A program made the position numbers and the translations under genes. From Candidatus Nanopelagicales bacterium (GTDB lineage Bacteria > Actinomycetota > Actinomycetes > S36-B12 > UBA10799), in the NCBI GenBank assembly GCA_030699055.1, contig JAUYKX010000007.1:1-5614 (forward strand): a DNA stretch of 5,614 nucleotides, given 5' to 3'. The number at the start of each line of letters is the position of its first letter. Positions within the stretch are counted from its first letter, which is position 1. The notes beneath the pieces are model-generated. The model was not told where the DNA came from and did no database searches. It saw only the letters and a program-made list of their open reading frames with translations. This document shows, one piece after another, positions 1-3,749 of the stretch.

Positions 1-261
1 GTCGTAGGTCACCGTGAAGGTTCCGGACTCGGCATTGACCGTGATGGTCTGGACTTCTGCCGTAACACTCGTCACGCCCGCCGTGGTCGTTCCAACGATG
101 GCCGAGCCATGATCGTCGTCCTCAATCAGAAACCCACGCTCAACGGCATCGTTTTGCGCGGCGTTGGCGTAGCCGTCGATGTCCGTGTCCGACCAAAGAT
201 AGGGCTCAACCTGGTCATCGGCCAGCGATCGAAACGCGGCGCGAAGCGCAGCAAGGTCCAT
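1..261 (-). CDS. Probable phage head-tail adaptor (head completion) protein, 3' end missing
   Basis: The frame opens at ATG 261-259 and stays open for 87 codons to the left edge, so the C-terminus is not in the window. The N-terminus starts MDLAALRAAFRSLADD, followed by VEPYLWSDTDIDGYANAAQ and then ERGFLIEDD. A short helix, 'P-LWSD', then 'I-YxNxAQxxA-RG-LI-D' is the usual opening of small adaptor proteins that dock on the portal ring after DNA packaging; this is recalled family knowledge, not a search result. From about residue 56 the sequence changes to Thr/Val-rich beta-type sequence (GVTSVTAEVQTITV, then GTFTVTYD), which resembles the start of an Ig-like repeat found in phage structural proteins. 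The start follows the upstream stop by one base (TGATATG), with AAAGG at 275-271 as a modest ribosome site. Its place downstream of portal and capsid genes fits an adaptor. It could instead be another neck protein. Confidence 0.6.
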   Translation of the reverse strand, partial: MDLAALRAAFRSLADDQVEPYLWSDTDIDGYANAAQNDAVERGFLIEDDDHGSAIVGTTTAGVTSVTAEVQTITVNAESGTFTVTYD

Positions 262-262
262 A

Positions 263-619
263 TCACGCAGCCTTTACTTCTTCACGTTCATTGAATTTAT
301 CGATCTCGTTTTGCAGCCATAATTCAATAGAATCGAAACTGCAATCTTCTGGAATCATTACCTGACCATCTGGCGATAGAATGACTGGCTCTTTCGAGCA
401 AACTTCTGCTGCAAGAGGTTCACACCACCTTATCTCAGTCAACCCATACTTATCGCACTCGCATTCAGTTTTTACAACCCATGCGATTATTGGCGTCTTC
501 CAGATATCTTCAGGCTTCGGAAGTTGTGGCAACTTTTTACTGATGTCTTGCGCCAACCCAATCACATACCAGCCAGAAGCAGCCGGTATAATTGTTTCTC
601 TGTGCCCGAGTTCTTCCAT
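263..619 (-). CDS. Small protein of unknown function, low-GC, probably acquired
   Basis: This 118-residue soluble protein has no signal peptide or membrane segment. It opens with an 'ETIIPAASGWYVI' block (residues 9-20), has a Trp-containing strand 'PIIAWVVKTE' (43-52), then 'VILSPDGQVMIPEDCSFDS' (79-97) and a charged C-terminal helix (98-115). I recall similar small proteins (PAAxGxYV near the start, 'PDGxVxxPED-SFDS-EEWL' near the end) as unannotated proteins in phages and mobile elements, but I know no function. Cysteines are at 53, 55, 66, 74 and 93; only the C-x-C pair hints at metal binding, and weakly. The ATG overlaps the upstream stop by one base (TAATG), suggesting translational coupling; GGAA at 632-629 is a poor ribosome site. 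Base composition stands out: 134 of 300 bases (45%) are G or C at 301-600, against about 61% in the capsid gene, and it uses AGA and ATA codons near its start. Confidence 0.8.
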   Translation of the reverse strand: MEELGHRETIIPAASGWYVIGLAQDISKKLPQLPKPEDIWKTPIIAWVVKTECECDKYGLTEIRWCEPLAAEVCSKEPVILSPDGQVMIPEDCSFDSIELWLQNEIDKFNEREEVKAA

Positions 620-963
620 TACAGCGAATTCCAGGCGTCGGTGAGTTCAATCGCCGTGACCGGCCAGCCAACGGTCTTCGATACCGTGTTTCGGTTCGGA
701 AGTCCAGCCCCGGTAAGCGGCGTACCCTCGGCCTTGAGCAATCTCAGCGCGGACTTGAGCAATTCGGCCCTGCTGTGCTCCGTAGGTTCGGCCATCGGCG
801 CGCTCATGTCCTCGGCCTTCACATCCATCGGGATACAGCCCTCCGCAAAGGCTCGCTTGCGAAACGGGATCGGAACTTCTCGGCCTTCGGGCCCGATCCG
901 AATAGCGTTGCCGTCCAGCAGCGCAACATGGATCGGCGTGTCCGTGGGGGATTTCAGTTGCAT
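619..963 (-). CDS. Conserved-type phage head-module protein, function unknown
   Basis: The protein has 114 residues in two parts. The N-terminal part (1-44) begins MQLKSPTDTPIHVALLDG and contains 'IRIGPEGREVP', then 'FRKRAFAEGCIP'. This pattern (short strand, 'IHVAL-DG', 'IGPEG-E-P--FR--A---G') is familiar from small proteins encoded beside phage capsid genes. A polar linker (45-62) joins it to a helical part (63-114) with 'LTGAGLPNRNTVSKTVGWPVT' style sequence and a terminal 'ELTDAWNSL'; a G-x-PN turn followed by a helix and 'GxxVTxxE-xxAW' also occurs in other phage head proteins and looks like a small helical protein-binding domain. No enzymatic motif is visible. The ribosome site AAGGAG (974-969), five bases before ATG 963, is strong and fixes the start. 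The gene lies immediately beyond a terminator, so its expression is probably lower than that of the capsid gene. A minor head or assembly role is inference. Confidence 0.8.
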   Translation of the reverse strand: MQLKSPTDTPIHVALLDGNAIRIGPEGREVPIPFRKRAFAEGCIPMDVKAEDMSAPMAEPTEHSRAELLKSALRLLKAEGTPLTGAGLPNRNTVSKTVGWPVTAIELTDAWNSL

Positions 964-975
964 GGGGTCTCCTTG

Positions 976-1003
976 AAAAAAACGGGAGCCCGCAGGCCCC
1001 CGT
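976..1003 (-). terminator. Intrinsic (rho-independent) terminator after the capsid gene pair
   Basis: Read on the minus strand, ACGGGGGCC (1003-995), loop TGCG (994-991) and GGCTCCCGT (990-982) form a 9-bp stem with one G-U pair. It runs straight into a T tract, seven T in all at 982-976. The hairpin lies 23 bases past the stop of the 130-residue gene and only 12 bases before the ATG at 963, so the next gene's AAGGAG (974-969) follows the T tract almost directly. It would end most transcripts from the capsid genes and lower, but probably not abolish, transcription of the genes further left. No T tract follows the hairpin on the plus strand, so it works in one direction. Confidence 0.88.
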
Positions 1004-1026
1004 CTTGGCTACGAAAAACAGGCTGA

Positions 1027-1419
1027 TTAGCCGAAGGTGCTGTCGGCACGACCCAGCATGTAGTACTGGATCGCAAGCCGGCTGATGCCGGTGGTCGGCG
1101 TGCCACCGCCGCTCACCCAACGCACCGTGATGTCGCCATCGCCGACAACGCCGGTTGGAACCAGATCATCAATTCCGGTACCTGCGATGCTGGCGGCATT
1201 CAGGTAGGTGTTGTAGGCGTCATCATCGCCGACACTGATCACGTCCGAAGACGTTGAATTCCACGCCTCCGACGTATAGACCTGGCCGCTGACGATGACG
1301 TAATTGCCGGCAGGCATCTTGATTGCATCCTGATCCACCCCCGTCGCCACATCGGCGAGGTTGATGTCCACATACGCCACCTTCAGATCCTGGCGGCCCG
1401 TGTTGAGAGTGATTGCCAT
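1027..1419 (-). CDS. Probable head decoration or accessory virion protein
   Basis: This 130-residue protein is rich in Gly, Thr, Val, Asp and Ser and looks all-beta. Recognisable segments are 'LKVAYVDINLADVATG' (12-27), 'MPAGNYVIVSGQVYTSEAWNS' (35-55), 'DVISVGDDDAYNTYL' (59-73), 'DITVRWVSGGGTPTTG' (96-111) and 'LAIQYYMLGRADSTFG' at the C-terminus. It has no signal peptide, membrane helix or catalytic motif. It starts 26 bases after the capsid stop with a strong AAGGAG (1432-1427), seven bases before ATG 1419, so high expression alongside the capsid protein is likely. A small beta-rich protein directly after the major capsid gene is typically a decoration or cement protein bound to the outer shell, or another abundant virion protein. 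That role is inferred from position, composition and expected expression; I do not recognise a named family. A strong terminator follows, making this the last gene of the high-expression segment. Confidence 0.8.
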   Translation of the reverse strand: MAITLNTGRQDLKVAYVDINLADVATGVDQDAIKMPAGNYVIVSGQVYTSEAWNSTSSDVISVGDDDAYNTYLNAASIAGTGIDDLVPTGVVGDGDITVRWVSGGGTPTTGISRLAIQYYMLGRADSTFG

Positions 1420-1445
1420 GTAAGTTCTCCTTCAAATAAGCGCGA

Positions 1446-2561
1446 TTACAGCGCGAGGTCGAGAGCGATCACGCCGAAGTCTTCCACGGCGTCGCTGTCG
1501 AAACGGCTGATGAATGTGGGCTTGAGCATCCCGGTGTACATGGCCACGCTGATGACGTTCTTCGCGTCGTGGTCACGCTTGCCCTCGTACCACTTGGCCG
1601 CACCCCAGATGTCGCCGAACGCCAATGCTTGGCAGCCAAGCAGCAGGGAACGAGTGCCGTCCACGTCATTACCTGCACCCCACTTGTCCACGCTGCTGGT
1701 CTTGCCCAGCGTCGTATAGACGCGGGTGTTGGTGTGAATCACCAAGCCATCCATGGTCACCGTGGCGCCGGTAAAGATTGGGTTGTTCGAGCCGCGGGCG
1801 TCACCTTGAACGATGGCCTCCCGGAAGTCCGTATCCTTTTTCAGCCGGGCGAAGGTCTTGGGATGGCACAGATAGACCATGTGCTCCTTGCCGCCGATCA
1901 TCAGCGGCTTGATGCCTCTGGTCTTAGCCTCGGCCATGGCGTCCACGATCATCCCGTACTTCGGGACGTAGGATGTGGTCATGGTGGTGGTGTCGCCGGC
2001 CACCAGACTGGTGCCGTTGAAGGCGAAGTGCCTGTTGGTCGAAGGTGCCGTCACGTCGGCCGCGTAGGCCAATGTGGCCGGATCGTCTTCGGCATCGATC
2101 GATCGCGTTGAACCGTCCGTGTTGTAGGTCAGCGCAATGCCTGACGCACAAAGGATCAGGAATTCCTCCATGATCCGCGCCCGCCAGTAAGATGCCTTGT
2201 CCTTGGCCTCGGTGCGGAAGTTGAAGACCGAACGCTGGTCGTCAACCCTGCCCTTGCTGCTGATCGCCTTGCGCAACTGGTCGCATTGAATCTCGACCCA
2301 GCTGGATTCCAGGGCTTCCGTGCGGCCGTCGATGTCGTTGTCACCGACGATACCAGACCCTTTCAGGTCCTGGACCAGACCGATACCGGCACGATCGCCG
2401 TTCGCGGTCTTTTTCAGTTCGTTGCAGACCTGAACGATGTTGTTCGGGCCGGTGCCCGTGAACTTCTCGAAGAAGAAATTGGCGCGGAAAGCGCGAATCG
2501 ATTCCTTCACCCACGCTTTCTGTTGTTCGGGGAGTTGACTCCCCAGTGCGGTGAATCCCAT
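1446..2561 (-). CDS. Major capsid protein, N4-gp56 type (HK97 fold)
   Basis: The gene is complete and encodes 371 residues, a typical length for the family. It forms the icosahedral shell. Family-like features, in order: an N-terminal helix 'AFRANFFFEKFTG' (24-36); 'NELKKTANGDRAGIGLVQDLKG' (47-68), the start of the shell-forming part; 'SGIVGDNDIDGRTEALE' (69-85); 'VEIQCDQLRKAI' (89-100) with the Asp-Gln-x-R pattern; a long helix with 'YWRARIMEEFL' (125-135); the beta-rich centre; 'YLCHPKTFARLKKD' (230-243); 'TMDGLVIHTNTRV' (269-281); and 'LLGCQALAFGDIWG' (307-320) leading to the C-terminal 'VISVAMYTGMLKP'. This order matches capsid proteins of the phage N4 gp56 group as I recall them. The start is ATG 2561 with GGAGA (2573-2569) seven bases upstream. 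That ribosome site overlaps a possible RNA stem in the leader. No protease or N-terminal delta domain is visible, which agrees with a separately encoded scaffold. Confidence 0.93.
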   Translation of the reverse strand: MGFTALGSQLPEQQKAWVKESIRAFRANFFFEKFTGTGPNNIVQVCNELKKTANGDRAGIGLVQDLKGSGIVGDNDIDGRTEALESSWVEIQCDQLRKAISSKGRVDDQRSVFNFRTEAKDKASYWRARIMEEFLILCASGIALTYNTDGSTRSIDAEDDPATLAYAADVTAPSTNRHFAFNGTSLVAGDTTTMTTSYVPKYGMIVDAMAEAKTRGIKPLMIGGKEHMVYLCHPKTFARLKKDTDFREAIVQGDARGSNNPIFTGATVTMDGLVIHTNTRVYTTLGKTSSVDKWGAGNDVDGTRSLLLGCQALAFGDIWGAAKWYEGKRDHDAKNVISVAMYTGMLKPTFISRFDSDAVEDFGVIALDLAL

Positions 2562-2771
2562 GATTGTTTCTCCGTGTAGTGGATTACTGGCAATCGGGGC
2601 CAGCGCCGGACTGATACCGCTCAGTCGAGCTGCTACACGGGGTTATCGAACCCGAGCGTCGGGGATTTTTCCGCCTTCCCTTGGCTGTGACATCGGATGC
2701 GCTCCGAAGCGGCGGCGAGGGTATCAGGCCCTCGCGGTCCTCTTAGATTGCGGCCTTTTTCAAGGCAGGTA
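2562..2771 (-). other. Non-coding leader between scaffold and capsid genes
   Basis: These 210 bases hold no credible gene on either strand and contrast with the very tight spacing elsewhere. In the minus-strand RNA several perfect inverted repeats can be seen, in order: GCCTT-GAAA-AAGGC (2766-2753), GCGAGGG-CCTGATA-CCCTCGC (2735-2715), CCCGA-CGC-TCGGG (2663-2651), GGGTT-CGAT-AACCC (2653-2640), and the multi-stem element annotated separately. None of the minus-strand hairpins ends in a T tract, so they do not look like ordinary terminators. I found no convincing sigma-70-type promoter by eye. The likeliest roles are an RNA leader that sets capsid translation or mRNA stability, or a processing site that separates scaffold from capsid messages. 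Confidence 0.6.
2569..2640 (-). promoter_or_regulatory. Possible three-way-junction RNA overlapping the capsid ribosome site
   Basis: In the minus-strand RNA, CCGTGTAG (2640-2633) pairs perfectly with CTACACGG (2579-2572), closing a region with two further perfect hairpins: GACTGA/TCAGTC with a 6-base loop (2626-2609) and CTGGC/GCCAG with a 7-base loop (2603-2587). The linkers are 5 to 7 bases, so the whole forms a compact three-way junction. The last two G of the closing stem are also the first two bases of the capsid gene's GGAGA ribosome site (2573-2569). Folding would therefore partly hide that site. The pairing is read directly from the sequence; the regulatory role is inference, and stems this short can arise by chance in GC-rich DNA. 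Confidence 0.35.
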
Positions 2772-3620
2772 TCAAGCTAGTAACTTGTTGCGCTCCGCTT
2801 CCGGCAACTTTTCGTATTCCTCCTGGGTTTGCGGCGCCGGTGCAGTCGGCACGGCACGATTTCCGACGCCGGCGACCGGCGCCGCGGGCTGTGCTCTGGC
2901 AGCAGCAGCACCGCGAGCGACGGCCGCGGCTTTCCTGGGGTCCGGCAGACGAGTCAGGTTGTCCGGGTCGGCGGGAGCTGCGGCGTAGGCAGGCGCGATG
3001 CGCTTGGCTGCTTCGACGAGCGCTTCGGCAGGAGTCTTTCCTTTGGCCACGTAGTAGTCCCTCCACTCCACTCCTTCGGCAATAGCTTCCTGGCTCCCGG
3101 TCTTCGGATCGAGAAACGGGTAGTCCTTCAGCACCTGGGCGTAGGTGCCCTTGTAGTCCCGATCGGCTTCGCGTTGCAGGGCCTTTTCCTCGGCCCGGGC
3201 GAACGCGGCTTCCGTGGCCTGGCGCACCAGTTCGGCGTTGATCGACGCCCGGATCTCGGCGGCCTTGTCCTCCTCACCGCTCATGAATGCCGTGGCGTAT
3301 TCCTTCTCCAGCGCCTGAATGTTGGGCGGTGGTGCGGCTTTCAGGGCAGCGAGTTCGGCCTGGGCGGCGGCAGCGGCTGCTTCTGATGCAGCGCGCGCAT
3401 CGCGCTCGGCGTGTAGCTTCTCGTTGACCTCATCGAAGCGGGCACGGGGGATTTGGGCGTCTCGGGCAGGCTCGGAAGCAGGCTCCGCAGCGGGCTCCGG
3501 CTCCTCTGCTTCACCCTCTGGCGCGGTCGGCGCGTCATCCTTCGGCACTACTTCAGTGCCGTCGTCTTCTTCACCACCAAGCAGCTTCGGGTCGGTCGGT
3601 TCGTTCATGTCGTCGGACAT
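2772..3620 (-). CDS. Capsid scaffolding-type protein
   Basis: The protein has 282 residues. The N-terminal third (1-55) is strongly acidic and Pro/Ala/Glu-rich, without order-forming hydrophobics. Next come 'IPRARFDEVNEKLHAERDAR' (57-76), a common entry to the helical part of phage scaffolds, an Ala/Glu-rich probable coiled coil (about 60-96), a second helical stretch (100-152), a more globular part with 'YAQVLKDYPFLDPKTG' (160-175) and 'EWRDYYVAKGKTPAEALVEAA' type helix (185-205), an Ala/Pro linker (210-264), and a C-terminal amphipathic helix 'EEYEKLPEAERNKLLA'. Scaffolds line the inside of the procapsid, bind capsid subunits (often by the C-terminal helix) and leave or are degraded before DNA enters. 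Family identity rests on composition, architecture and position between portal and capsid genes, since scaffold sequences diverge strongly. The start ATG 3620 has AAGGAG (3631-3626) five bases upstream. No maturation-protease motif is seen. Confidence 0.82.
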   Translation of the reverse strand: MSDDMNEPTDPKLLGGEEDDGTEVVPKDDAPTAPEGEAEEPEPAAEPASEPARDAQIPRARFDEVNEKLHAERDARAASEAAAAAAQAELAALKAAPPPNIQALEKEYATAFMSGEEDKAAEIRASINAELVRQATEAAFARAEEKALQREADRDYKGTYAQVLKDYPFLDPKTGSQEAIAEGVEWRDYYVAKGKTPAEALVEAAKRIAPAYAAAPADPDNLTRLPDPRKAAAVARGAAAARAQPAAPVAGVGNRAVPTAPAPQTQEEYEKLPEAERNKLLA

Positions 3621-3632
3621 TGTTGCTCCTTG

Positions 3633-3749
3633 TCAGTAACGCTTCTTCATCTTCGGCGGCGTCGCCAGCGGGCTTGGCATCATGGGCATGGGCCGTTTCA
3701 TCGGCATCGCCTTGGCTGGCATCGACTTCTTGGTGCGTTTCTTTTTCAT
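3633..3749 (-). CDS. Tiny very basic Met/Pro-rich protein (38 aa)
   Basis: This short reading frame runs from ATG 3749-3747 to TGA 3635-3633. It begins MKKKRTKKSMPAKAMP, continues with Met-Pro pairs and ends PPKMKKRY. By my count it has 13 Lys or Arg, 8 Met, 8 Pro and no acidic residue, so it cannot form an ordinary globular domain and should bind acidic partners or nucleic acid. Support for its being a gene: the ATG overlaps the portal stop (ATGA), a textbook GGAGGT (3760-3755) lies five bases upstream, and its stop is 12 bases before the scaffold start. It fills the space between the two genes exactly. I recall similar tiny Lys/Met/Pro-rich frames beside portal genes in other phages, without known function. 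Possible roles are binding the acidic scaffold or portal, or packaged DNA; all are inference. Confidence 0.72.
   Translation of the reverse strand: MKKKRTKKSMPAKAMPMKRPMPMMPSPLATPPKMKKRY

Noticed and set aside
524..1026. Plus-strand frames of 150 and 144 codons
   Set aside because: They lie over the 114-residue gene and the terminator on the opposite strand and resemble no protein. The minus-strand genes have proper ribosome sites and stop-start coupling.
1569..2111. 180-codon open frame on the plus strand
   Set aside because: It is antisense to the capsid gene, whose product is clearly recognisable. Long antisense frames are expected in GC-rich coding DNA.
2639..2657. GGTTCGA-like sequence resembling a tRNA T-arm on the minus strand
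   Set aside because: The conserved G53-C61 closing pair is absent, and no acceptor, D or anticodon stem fits around it.
2651..2670. Plus-strand hairpin CCCGA-GCG-TCGGG followed by GATTTTT, like a terminator
   Set aside because: The stem has only 5 bp, and no plus-strand gene exists anywhere in the window for it to terminate. It could limit antisense transcription, but I cannot support that.
2643..2693. 16-codon minus-strand frame (ATG 2693 to TAA 2643) with GGAG upstream
   Set aside because: Very short frames with a chance GGAG are common; it lies inside the structured leader and has no supporting coupling. It could be a leader peptide only if relatives conserve it.
2829..3386. 185-codon open frame on the plus strand
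   Set aside because: It is antisense to the scaffold gene, Gly/Arg-rich low complexity, with no ribosome site or recognisable motif.
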